23,581 nt of DNA from Candidatus Neomicrothrix sp. UBA825. Its GTDB lineage: Bacteria > Actinomycetota > Acidimicrobiia > Acidimicrobiales > UBA8592. Positions within the stretch are counted from its first letter, which is position 1; every line of letters begins with the position of its first letter. This document shows, piece by piece, positions 14,655 to 22,320 of the stretch. A program made the translations under genes and the position numbers. The DNA lies in contig DBHP01000100.1 in NCBI GenBank assembly GCA_002295705.1, forward strand, positions 736-24,316, written 5' to 3'. The notes under the pieces were generated by a model. That model had not been told where the DNA came from. It was given only the letters and a program-made list of their open reading frames with translations, and did not search any database.

Positions 14655-15383
14655 ATGGCTGAAATCCCAGAACATTTATTAAAACGAGCCCAAGAGGCTA
14701 AAGCGAGAGCTACTTCTGGAGGCGATACATCGTCTACTGAAGCAACGGCTTCGGAAAGCAAGATCCCAGAAGAGTTGCTTGAACGAACTGCAGCTGCTGG
14801 CAGTAGACCATCCGCAGTCGCAACTAAAGATGCTTCAGAAGAGATTACATCTCCCCAACCACCTCCGGCATCCGCGACTGGACCAGCAGGACATACGCAA
14901 AGACTATTAGCTGTTGTTAAATCTGGTTCAATTCAAGACGTAAAACTGAAACCAGTTGACAAAGTGCATGTGTGGCCTCACCTTCTCATCGTTGAGTTTG
15001 TTGCGGCTCTAGCCGTTACAGCATTCTGTGTAGTGTTCTCAATATTCGTTAACGCACCGCTACTGGAATTAGCTAATTTTAATCAGACGCCAAACCCATC
15101 AAAAGCGCCATGGTACTTCCTAGGGCTTCAGGAATTATTGACAATGTTTCATCCAATGGTAGCTGGAGTAACAATTCCTGGATTGGCACTCTTCCTACTA
15201 ATCCTTGCGCCATACATTGATAAAAACCCTTCAAACAAACCAGAAGATAGAAAGTTTGCAATTTCAATCATGACTGTCCATCTTATGTTCTGGGCTGTCC
15301 TTGTAATGATTGGTTCATTCTTTAGAGGACCAGGATTCAACTTCATATTTCCATGGGCAGACGGGCTTTTCTTCGAATTATGA
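14655..15383 (+). CDS. petD: Subunit IV-type cytochrome b C-terminal protein with N-terminal extension
   Basis: The 242-residue product has three membrane helices (about 108-133, 172-189, 203-223), as in b6f subunit IV, which together with the b6 subunit forms the Qo site. The usual PEWY motif reads APWY (151-154, SKAPWYFLGLQELL), so the conserved glutamate is missing. The first 100 residues are an extension rich in Ala, Ser, Thr and Pro. It carries two copies of a short motif, IPEHLLKRAQEAKAR (4-18) and IPEELLERTAAAGSR (37-51). The same motif opens the monoheme cytochrome c encoded divergently. AGGAA before ATG 14655 serves as ribosome-binding site; the gap from petB is 18 bases. Confidence 0.92.
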   Translation: MAEIPEHLLKRAQEAKARATSGGDTSSTEATASESKIPEELLERTAAAGSRPSAVATKDASEEITSPQPPPASATGPAGHTQRLLAVVKSGSIQDVKLKPVDKVHVWPHLLIVEFVAALAVTAFCVVFSIFVNAPLLELANFNQTPNPSKAPWYFLGLQELLTMFHPMVAGVTIPGLALFLLILAPYIDKNPSNKPEDRKFAISIMTVHLMFWAVLVMIGSFFRGPGFNFIFPWADGLFFEL

Positions 15384-15453
15384 TCCAAATCCAAAGCACA
15401 GACTCTTCCAACGCAGTTACTAAACGAACCTACTCTCGTTCAGGTGGACTAAA

Positions 15454-16317
15454 ATGGTAGTTCTCCTATTCGCTATCCCTGCAGTTGTGATACTGGGATC
15501 GTTACTACTTCTTGCCGCTTCAAGGCGAAACGAGGCAATGAGGGTTGAAGGTCAACTAAGCCGAGAAACACGCCAACGTGACCTTGAAGCCCAAGAAATT
15601 GTTTCGGAAAGTGAACCAGCGATTGTATCGGGACGCGATATCGAAAAAGCAGCCGTACTTGAACGTGCAGGCGGAACTGAATTAGAGATCCAAGAAACTG
15701 CCGCACCAGTACCTTGGACTGCGCCAGATGAAGAAGCAGTCGGCGTGGCAAGACGACAATTCCTCAATAGAAGCATTGTGGGATTAATGGGGCTCTCAAT
15801 AAGTAGTTTTGGAGCAGCTGTTCTGGCCTTCTTGTGGGGAGGCGGAGGCAGCGGCGGTTTCGGCTCCAAAATAAAAGTTGGGAATGTCACAGATATTCAA
15901 GCAAGAATAGATGCAGCTAATGGGTTTTTGTATGTTCCTGAAGGAAGAATGTGGGTTACAAAATACCCAGCTGGATCTATTAAAAAAGCAGAGGCTGCTT
16001 ATTCTGGTCCTGAGTTAGGCGGTATGAGAGGTGGACTTGTAGCGCTTTATCAAAAGTGCCCGCATCTTGGATGCAGAGTCCCGGAATGTCAAACATCCCA
16101 ATGGTTTGAATGTCCCTGCCACGGTTCACAATACAATCGTGTCGGAGAGAAAAGAGGAGGTCCTGCCCCTCGTGGAATGGACAGGTTCGCTATGGAAGTT
16201 AAAGATGGCGTCTTCATTGTCGATACAGGAACGATTATTCAAGGACCTCCAATAGGTACTAACACGACAGGTCAAGAGGCCGAGGGACCAAATTGCATAG
16301 GGCAGTCCGATCACTAA
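15454..16317 (+). CDS. petC: Rieske [2Fe-2S] protein with two membrane helices
   Basis: The 287-residue product has the Rieske cluster motifs CPHLGC (ligands C202 and H204, disulfide C207) and CPCHGSQYN (ligands C220 and H223, disulfide C222). It has an extra N-terminal helix (about 3-22), a charged linker of some 80 residues, then a twin-arginine-like ARRQFLNR just before the second helix (107-128), and then the exported cluster domain after a glycine-rich hinge. The RR motif suggests Tat insertion of the folded cluster domain, as known for actinobacterial QcrA. It moves electrons from quinol to cytochrome c. The 70-base gap after petD holds no gene; a small AACGA/TCGTT inverted repeat lies just before the start. 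Confidence 0.94.
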   Translation: MVVLLFAIPAVVILGSLLLLAASRRNEAMRVEGQLSRETRQRDLEAQEIVSESEPAIVSGRDIEKAAVLERAGGTELEIQETAAPVPWTAPDEEAVGVARRQFLNRSIVGLMGLSISSFGAAVLAFLWGGGGSGGFGSKIKVGNVTDIQARIDAANGFLYVPEGRMWVTKYPAGSIKKAEAAYSGPELGGMRGGLVALYQKCPHLGCRVPECQTSQWFECPCHGSQYNRVGEKRGGPAPRGMDRFAMEVKDGVFIVDTGTIIQGPPIGTNTTGQEAEGPNCIGQSDH

Positions 16318-16345
16318 CGAACGAACAGAAAAGAAATAACGAAAC

Positions 16346-17608
16346 ATGACACTTTACGCAGCATCAACACCAAGAACGATAGGCCTCGTTCTAGCCATAA
16401 TTGTGGCTGTTGGATTTGCTGTTTACGTGCTGTTCAATATTCGAGCAGGCCGAAAAGAAATAGGCGCCGAAGTAGAGCTAGCTCCTAATAGAAAACCCTA
16501 TTACGATGACGAGACGCTGGAAACAAAGCGACTAGACATTGCTCTATCTGCAGGCGTTGCTGTACTTATCATTATTGCTCTTTGCCTTCCTCTTTACTGG
16601 TTGGGAGAACCTGGGCGTCAAGAAGGATACGTCAACCTCACAGATAACCAGTTCGCAAGTAGAGGTGGAGAAGCATACGAAGAACTGTGCGCTCAATGTC
16701 ATGGCGCTGCTGGGGTTGGGGGTCAAGCTGCATTCACTATTCTGGACGAGCAAGGAAGATATGTCTCAGGTGTGAACTGGACTGCACCATCTCTCAACGC
16801 CATTCTCTACCGTTTCACAGAAACAGAAGTTACTCACGTCCTTAACTATGGAAGACCTCAGTCACCTATGCCTGCTTGGGGCGCTCCCGGTGGTGGCCCC
16901 TTAACGTCTCAGCAGATAGAAGAACTTGTTGCATATTTAGCAGCCATTCAGTTAACACCTGAACAGATGGCAGCCGAAGTAAAAGAAGGCATCAGAGAAA
17001 GTGTCTTATCAGACGTAAGAGATTCCGTAGTCGATCCTACTGATGAGCAACTAAAAGTAGCATATAACCAACTCGTCGACGGTCTGGGTGACGCTCTAGA
17101 AAATCAACGAATCGTCAAAGCCAATCCTGAATCAGAAATAGAAGAAATTGAAATCGCTGATAACGCAGTACTTGCACTTCTCGATCAGCATATTGATGAC
17201 TTAGCTCAAAATAATGTTGTTAAATATGGCGAGTATCTTTTTAATAATCCAGCAGGAGCAGGAGCCTATGCTTGCGCAAGATGTCATACTGCTGGCTCTT
17301 CTTGGAATGCCAATGATGTGCTTGCGGCAAATCCCAGCTTGCAAGGATTGGTCAACCCAGAGGTTCCTGGAGGAGGAGGATTTGGCCCTTCTCTTATCGG
17401 AGTAACAACACAGTTTGCTTCAGCACAAGACCAGACATCATTCATTTCAGTCGGATGCGAGCCAAACCTGCAATACGGACTCAACGGGGTGTGCGAACCA
17501 TCAGGACAAATGCCAGGATTTGGACCAAACGCTACTGAACTTGAAGGTGCACTGCTTTCCCTTGAACAAATAGCTGCAATCGTTGAATATGAGAGAGGAC
17601 TTGAATGA
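16346..17608 (+). CDS. Diheme membrane-bound cytochrome c
   Basis: The 420-residue product has two N-terminal helices (about 12-31 and 65-86) and two exported heme c domains. The first has C115-x-x-C118-H119 with likely axial M175 (SPMPAWG). The second has C310-x-x-C313-H314 with likely axial M389 (GQMPGFG). Between them is an acidic, helical stretch of roughly 90 residues. Two further cysteines, C371 and C383, flank a loop of the second domain and may form a disulfide. It presumably takes electrons from the Rieske protein, like the diheme QcrC of other actinobacteria, but the two-helix anchor is different. The stop overlaps the next gene (ATGA). Confidence 0.9.
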   Translation: MTLYAASTPRTIGLVLAIIVAVGFAVYVLFNIRAGRKEIGAEVELAPNRKPYYDDETLETKRLDIALSAGVAVLIIIALCLPLYWLGEPGRQEGYVNLTDNQFASRGGEAYEELCAQCHGAAGVGGQAAFTILDEQGRYVSGVNWTAPSLNAILYRFTETEVTHVLNYGRPQSPMPAWGAPGGGPLTSQQIEELVAYLAAIQLTPEQMAAEVKEGIRESVLSDVRDSVVDPTDEQLKVAYNQLVDGLGDALENQRIVKANPESEIEEIEIADNAVLALLDQHIDDLAQNNVVKYGEYLFNNPAGAGAYACARCHTAGSSWNANDVLAANPSLQGLVNPEVPGGGGFGPSLIGVTTQFASAQDQTSFISVGCEPNLQYGLNGVCEPSGQMPGFGPNATELEGALLSLEQIAAIVEYERGLE

Positions 17609-18816
17609 TTGATAAATTTCAATTCCTGCACATAGTCGCCGGTATTGGCTGGGACCCAGAAATAAGAGGGGCTCTTACCGTTCTGGTAGGTTCACTTGTT
17701 TTATTTGGCTCTGTATGGTTAATTCTCAACACAAATCTTGGTAACCGGCTCGGAACACTAATTGCTTTGGCAGGGTTCTTTGGTTGGATGCTAGTGATGG
17801 GAATTGTCTGGTGGATATATGGAATAGGTCTAACAGGTGATAGCCCTACATGGGAACCAAAAGAAATCATTTACGGTGATTTAAGTGAATCCGAGAGTGA
17901 TGTCCAGAGACTTGGCTCCGATCAAATCACAGTCACTCCAGCAACCCAAATAGTAGCCCGGTACTGTCCGGGTCTTATTGACGCCACAGTACAAGTGCAA
18001 AGAGCTAGATATGTCGAACAGAACGTTGACTTGCTTCTCCAATACGATGCACCACAACCATATTGCACAGAGTCACTAGGAGAAAAAATAGCAGTTGATG
18101 CTGAAACCCTAGCTGACACCACAAAAGAGGCAAACGATCTACTCATCTTTGATGCTGAAAGAAGTGGTATTGAAGATTCACGAATTCTTGACGAGGAAGC
18201 GCTTCAAAGCAGAATAGACATTGTCATAGATGATCAACAAAGAAAACTCCAACAACTCACTCTAAGCGGCCTTGCCGCACTCAATGCCGCCATCATAGAA
18301 GACGCCCAATCTGATAACTTACTTGCCTTTAATGGGTGGAATCTACAATCAACAAGCGGCGCAGGAGAAGCAATCGCTTCTGCTGACGCATTTTTACTTA
18401 GCGACCAAGCGAGCCCGTTTTATAACGGAACGAGTGGCGATTTCTTCGTTCTTGACACCTTTCAAAAAGGCGGTAAGCCAAAGCGAAGCAGCGACGGCGT
18501 TATTGATAGAGTTTGGAACGAAATAAGGAACACCGTCGTCTTCTGGCACCCAACTAACACAGTTGTCGTAACAGTTGCACCAACACTAGACAAAGAAGCA
18601 GTCGCAGGACAGGCTCCACCATTCCCAGAGATTAACGCAAACGCTCAGACTATCTCAGTAGTGATGGAACGTAATCTAGGAAGTCTAAGACTGCCAGCAG
18701 CGATAACTACAATAGGCTCTGCTTTAGCGTTTATTGGTTTGTGTTACATGCTCAATATACGAGAGCGCGAACTACGCAGACGAACAGAAGAATGGGAATC
18801 ATCGACAGCCCAATAG
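17605..18816 (+). CDS. Unrecognised membrane protein between cytochrome c and nuoA
   Basis: The 403-residue product starts at an ATG overlapping the cytochrome c stop (ATGA 17605-17608) and ends 18 bases before nuoA. Two helices lie near residues 22-41 and 50-73, then a large polar domain (about 78-362), then a C-terminal helix (about 365-387) followed by a basic tail (RERELRRR). The positive-inside rule puts the large domain outside the cytoplasm. Two cysteines (in RYCPG and PYCTE) could pair. No heme, iron-sulfur or catalytic motif is visible. I do not recognise the family. Strict coupling to the cytochrome c gene and closeness to complex I suggest an accessory or assembly subunit of the respiratory chain; this is inference. 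Confidence 0.85.
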   Translation: MIDKFQFLHIVAGIGWDPEIRGALTVLVGSLVLFGSVWLILNTNLGNRLGTLIALAGFFGWMLVMGIVWWIYGIGLTGDSPTWEPKEIIYGDLSESESDVQRLGSDQITVTPATQIVARYCPGLIDATVQVQRARYVEQNVDLLLQYDAPQPYCTESLGEKIAVDAETLADTTKEANDLLIFDAERSGIEDSRILDEEALQSRIDIVIDDQQRKLQQLTLSGLAALNAAIIEDAQSDNLLAFNGWNLQSTSGAGEAIASADAFLLSDQASPFYNGTSGDFFVLDTFQKGGKPKRSSDGVIDRVWNEIRNTVVFWHPTNTVVVTVAPTLDKEAVAGQAPPFPEINANAQTISVVMERNLGSLRLPAAITTIGSALAFIGLCYMLNIRERELRRRTEEWESSTAQ

Positions 18817-18834
18817 GGTAGGAGGGGAATTAAG

Positions 18835-19302
18835 TTGTTAGGTCAATATCTACCTATCCTCGCGATGCTCATTCTTGGCGTCATTTTTGCCGCCATCAGT
18901 CTCCTAGCATCCAGGCTATTAGCACCAAGAAATCCAACTGCTGCAAAACAGGACCCTTATGAATGTGGCATAACATCCACACAAGAGCCACCAGAACGTT
19001 TCCCAGTCCGATTCTTTCTCGTAGGCATGATCTTCATAGTCTTTGACGTTGAGATCATCTTCATGTACCCATGGGCCTTGACATTCCGAGAAATTGGTCT
19101 CTTCGGATTGGTAGCAATGCTGATCTTCTCCTTTGCAGTCTTTGAATCTTTTCTTTATATCATCGGTAATGGAGCTCTTGAATGGGGGCCTGTGAAACAA
19201 ATAATGAGAAAGTCTGTTATTGACCCTAATCGAACAACTAACACTACAATCAGGCGTGTTGGGCTTGAAGGCCGAATTGAAGCTGAAGAAGAGGCCGCAT
19301 AA
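18835..19302 (+). CDS. nuoA: NADH-quinone oxidoreductase subunit A
   Basis: The 155-residue product has three membrane helices (about 4-26, 60-82, 87-110) and the conserved NuoA loop DPYECGI plus the FDVEIIFMYPWA stretch at the start of the second helix. It is a membrane-arm subunit of complex I near the quinone site. The C-terminus is longer than in many NuoA proteins and highly charged (ends GRIEAEEEAA). The start is TTG 18835, preceded by GGAGGGG at 18821-18827. Its TAA overlaps the ATG of nuoB. Confidence 0.96.
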   Translation: MLGQYLPILAMLILGVIFAAISLLASRLLAPRNPTAAKQDPYECGITSTQEPPERFPVRFFLVGMIFIVFDVEIIFMYPWALTFREIGLFGLVAMLIFSFAVFESFLYIIGNGALEWGPVKQIMRKSVIDPNRTTNTTIRRVGLEGRIEAEEEAA

Positions 19303-19901
19303 TGGCTAAATTACCGTTACTTGGCGACTCAAAAAATATCGGAGAAGCAGGACTAGCAGGACTAGACCATAATTTTCTGACAGGAAAAATTGAAGACTTA
19401 GTGAAATGGTCCCGAGCCAGAAGCATGTGGCCAGCAACCTTCGGGCTAGCATGCTGTGCACTTGAAATGATGGCAACAGGTTCCGCACACTATGACCTAG
19501 GTCGCTGGGGAATGGAAGTGTTCCGCGCATCTCCTCGCCAAGCTGACCTAATGATAGTTGCCGGGCGAGTTTCTCAAAAGATGGCTCCAATATTGCGGCA
19601 AGTATACGACCAGATGATGGAACCTAAATGGGTAATTTCAATGGGAGTTTGTGCAAGCTCAGGAGGCATGTTCAATAACTACGCACTCGTTCAAGGCGTA
19701 GACCAAATTGTTCCAGTTGATGTATACGCACCAGGGTGCCCTCCGGGACCTGAAACGCTAATGCACGCAATCCTGCAACTACATGAAAAGGTCGAAACCG
19801 GAGAAATAACAAGGCGGAGAAATGAACTCAATGGTGGAGCAGGAGTCATCGTTGAACAGAGAGATGGGCAAACCGCAACCAAGGTAGTCATAGGTAAATA
19901 A
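19302..19901 (+). CDS. nuoB: NADH-quinone oxidoreductase subunit B
   Basis: The 199-residue product carries the N2 [4Fe-4S] cluster that passes electrons to quinone. The ligand cysteines are the adjacent pair C51-C52 (GLACCALEMM), C117 (GVCASSGG) and C146 (GCPPGPE), all intact. The segment YDLGRWGMEVFRASPRQADL is standard. The start overlaps the nuoA stop in TAATG, and nuoC follows after 9 bases. It is a peripheral-arm subunit on the cytoplasmic side of the membrane. Nothing unusual is seen. Confidence 0.97.
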   Translation: MAKLPLLGDSKNIGEAGLAGLDHNFLTGKIEDLVKWSRARSMWPATFGLACCALEMMATGSAHYDLGRWGMEVFRASPRQADLMIVAGRVSQKMAPILRQVYDQMMEPKWVISMGVCASSGGMFNNYALVQGVDQIVPVDVYAPGCPPGPETLMHAILQLHEKVETGEITRRRNELNGGAGVIVEQRDGQTATKVVIGK

Positions 19902-19910
19902 GAGATCACT

Positions 19911-20414
19911 ATGTCCGACGAAACCGTAAATGAAGAAATTGATCAGGTTGATACTAACGTTTACGAAACCAGTTCTCGTGGCCAAAAAGTACTCCATACC
20001 AGTCGCAACAATCTCATAAGCACAATACAAGAACTGCACTCCGACGGATTTAATGTCTGTATTGACGTCACCGCAGTTGACTATCTCGAAAACCCTGAAA
20101 GAGACCTACCAGAGGAAATCAGCCCAGAAAGATTTGAACTTGTCGTCAATCTGATCTCGCATCAGAAGCGAGAGAGGGTACGGCTTAGAATCCAAGTTCC
20201 TGAGAATGAACCCACAGTTCCAACTCTCTTTGATATCTTCCCAGGAACTGAAGCTTTAGAACGAGAAGTCCACGACCTATTTGGAATAAATTTTGATGGC
20301 CACCCAGACATGACAAGGATATTAATGCCAGAAAATTGGCAAGGGCATCCACTCCGAAAAGATTATGATGTTGGAAAAATACCAGTTCAATTCAAAGAAG
20401 CGCCAGGTTTATGA
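19911..20414 (+). CDS. nuoC: NADH-quinone oxidoreductase subunit C
   Basis: The 167-residue product is a stand-alone NuoC (30-kDa subunit), not fused to NuoD. The family signature is clear: TLFDIFPGTEALEREVHDLF, followed by GINFDGHPDMTRILMPENW and GHPLRKDYDV. The N-terminal 30 residues are acidic and variable. It forms part of the connecting region of the peripheral arm of complex I. The stop overlaps the nuoD start by four bases (ATGATG), giving translational coupling. Confidence 0.96.
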   Translation: MSDETVNEEIDQVDTNVYETSSRGQKVLHTSRNNLISTIQELHSDGFNVCIDVTAVDYLENPERDLPEEISPERFELVVNLISHQKRERVRLRIQVPENEPTVPTLFDIFPGTEALEREVHDLFGINFDGHPDMTRILMPENWQGHPLRKDYDVGKIPVQFKEAPGL

Positions 20415-21712
20415 TGACAGATCAAGTAATGGCCAACGACGAAATCGATGAAGAGAATGATTCAGCTGAAAGAGTCTTTCGACGAGGAGAAGATTCAGCA
20501 ATTCTGAGACTATCTGAAAGCGAAGTCCAAGCATACACTCCTGATGATGACCGAAGAATGGTAATCAACATGGGTCCACAACATCCTTCCACACATGGAG
20601 TTCTGCGTTTATCGCTAGAGATGGAGGGCGAATCAGTGCTCAGAAGCAAACCCATCATCGGATACCTACATACAGGGATGGAAAAGACTGGAGAGCAACT
20701 CAGTTACCTTCAAGGACCAACAAATGTTACAAGAATGGATTACTCTTCTCCGCTGTTTAGCGAATTAGCCTTTTCTCTCGCTACAGAAACATTGCTGGAA
20801 ATAGAAATACCTGAAAGAGCAACTTGGATCCGCATGTTAATGTGCGAATTAAATCGCATCAGTTCACATCTTTTATTTCAAGCCACCAACGGAATGGACA
20901 TGGGCGCAGTTGGTGCAATGATTTATGGATGGCGTGAAAGAGAAGAAGTACTTCGCCTGTTTGAGATAATTACTGGACTTCGGATGAATCACAACTATAT
21001 TCGTCCTGGAGGAGTTGCAGCTGATCTTCCCGATGGATGGCGAGATGATGTCCTTAGAGTTCTAGACAGCCTCCCAGACCGGCTAGATGAATTCGACACG
21101 CTTCTGACGGGGCAACCCATTTGGCATGAAAGACTTCAGGGCGTCGGCGTTATCAATACCGCCGAATGCCTTGCACTAGGAGTAACAGGACCACTATTAC
21201 GCTCAACGGGATACGCCTGGGATCTGAGAAAAGATATTCCGTACCTTCAATATGATCAAGTAGAATTCGACGTCCTTGTCGGAACCTATGGCGATTGCTT
21301 CGACAGATTCGCAATACGACTCAATGAAATCCGAGAATCAATACGGATTGTCCGACAAATCCTTGAGAAGATGCCTCAAGGGGATTATAAAATTCAAGAT
21401 AAAAAAGTAACGCCTCCTCCGCGAGCACGCATTGATGAGTCAATGGAAGCACTCATCCACCATTTCAAAATATTTACCGAGGGATTCAAAGTTCCAGCGG
21501 GTGAAGTTTACGCCTCCGTTGAGTCGCCGAGAGGAGAGCTTGGCTGCTATATCGTTTCAGATGGTGGACCTAAACCATACAGAATGCATATCCGCGGCCC
21601 CTCATTCACTAACCTTCAAGTTCTTCCCCACATGCTCCAGAATTGTCTCGTAGCTGACGCAGTTGCAGTTATTTCAACCGTTGACCCAATCATGGGAGAG
21701 GTTGATCGATGA
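20411..21712 (+). CDS. nuoD: NADH-quinone oxidoreductase subunit D
   Basis: The 433-residue product is the 49-kDa subunit that forms the quinone cavity with NuoB. Key stretches are NMGPQHPSTHGVLRL near residue 52, GYLHTGMEKTGE, and the C-terminal DPIMGEVDR that ends exactly like other NuoD proteins. An acidic N-terminal extension of about 45 residues precedes the core. The first of two tandem ATG codons at 20411 is used here because it overlaps the nuoC stop; the second (20414) is also possible. The last four bases overlap nuoE (ATGA). Confidence 0.97.
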   Translation: MMTDQVMANDEIDEENDSAERVFRRGEDSAILRLSESEVQAYTPDDDRRMVINMGPQHPSTHGVLRLSLEMEGESVLRSKPIIGYLHTGMEKTGEQLSYLQGPTNVTRMDYSSPLFSELAFSLATETLLEIEIPERATWIRMLMCELNRISSHLLFQATNGMDMGAVGAMIYGWREREEVLRLFEIITGLRMNHNYIRPGGVAADLPDGWRDDVLRVLDSLPDRLDEFDTLLTGQPIWHERLQGVGVINTAECLALGVTGPLLRSTGYAWDLRKDIPYLQYDQVEFDVLVGTYGDCFDRFAIRLNEIRESIRIVRQILEKMPQGDYKIQDKKVTPPPRARIDESMEALIHHFKIFTEGFKVPAGEVYASVESPRGELGCYIVSDGGPKPYRMHIRGPSFTNLQVLPHMLQNCLVADAVAVISTVDPIMGEVDR

Positions 21713-22320
21713 GTAGACTTTCAGAAGGTAACATCCGGATAGCCAACGAAATTATTGATCGGTATCCAATCAGAAAATCAGCTTTAATTCCCCTACTTCA
21801 TCTCGCCCAAGAACAGGAAGGGTGGGTAACAGATGAAGCGATGAATCACATTGCCGAAATTATCGGTATCACTCCCGCAGAGGTTTTGGGAACCTGTAGC
21901 TTTTATGAAATGTTTAAACGTCAACCCAACGGAGAATACCAAGTCAACATTTGCCACGGAATATCTTGTCATTTACTCGGGGCAGACCAGCTAATCCACC
22001 ATGCCGAGGAAACGCTAGGTATACGTGAAGGAGAAACTACTCCCGATGGAAAATTTACACTTGAAGGCGTTGAATGCATAGCAGCATGTACTGAAGCTCC
22101 TTGCATGCAAATCAACTACCGTTATCAGAATCAAATAACTGAATCCCAATTTGATGAAATAGTCCAACAGATTCAAGAGGAAGAAAGAAATGAGATCCCC
22201 AAACATGGAGCTCTAGCAAAAGTAAGACAACACATACCCACCGAAAGAATGGCAGGGTTTCAGTCAATTGATGAAAGCAGCGAACCTGTTTGGCTCGAAA
22301 GAAATGGAGAAGCCGAATGA
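21709..22320 (+). CDS. nuoE: NADH-quinone oxidoreductase subunit E
   Basis: The 203-residue product has the thioredoxin-like NuoE fold with the N1a [2Fe-2S] ligands C82, C87 (ICHGISC) and C123, C127 (ECIAAC). The N-terminal helical part includes RYPIRKSALIPLLHLAQEQE, and GTCSFYEMF precedes the cluster domain. The last 45 residues form a charged tail beyond the usual core. It works with NuoF in the NADH dehydrogenase module. Starts and stops overlap with nuoD and nuoF in ATGA arrangements. Confidence 0.96.
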   Translation: MSRLSEGNIRIANEIIDRYPIRKSALIPLLHLAQEQEGWVTDEAMNHIAEIIGITPAEVLGTCSFYEMFKRQPNGEYQVNICHGISCHLLGADQLIHHAEETLGIREGETTPDGKFTLEGVECIAACTEAPCMQINYRYQNQITESQFDEIVQQIQEEERNEIPKHGALAKVRQHIPTERMAGFQSIDESSEPVWLERNGEAE

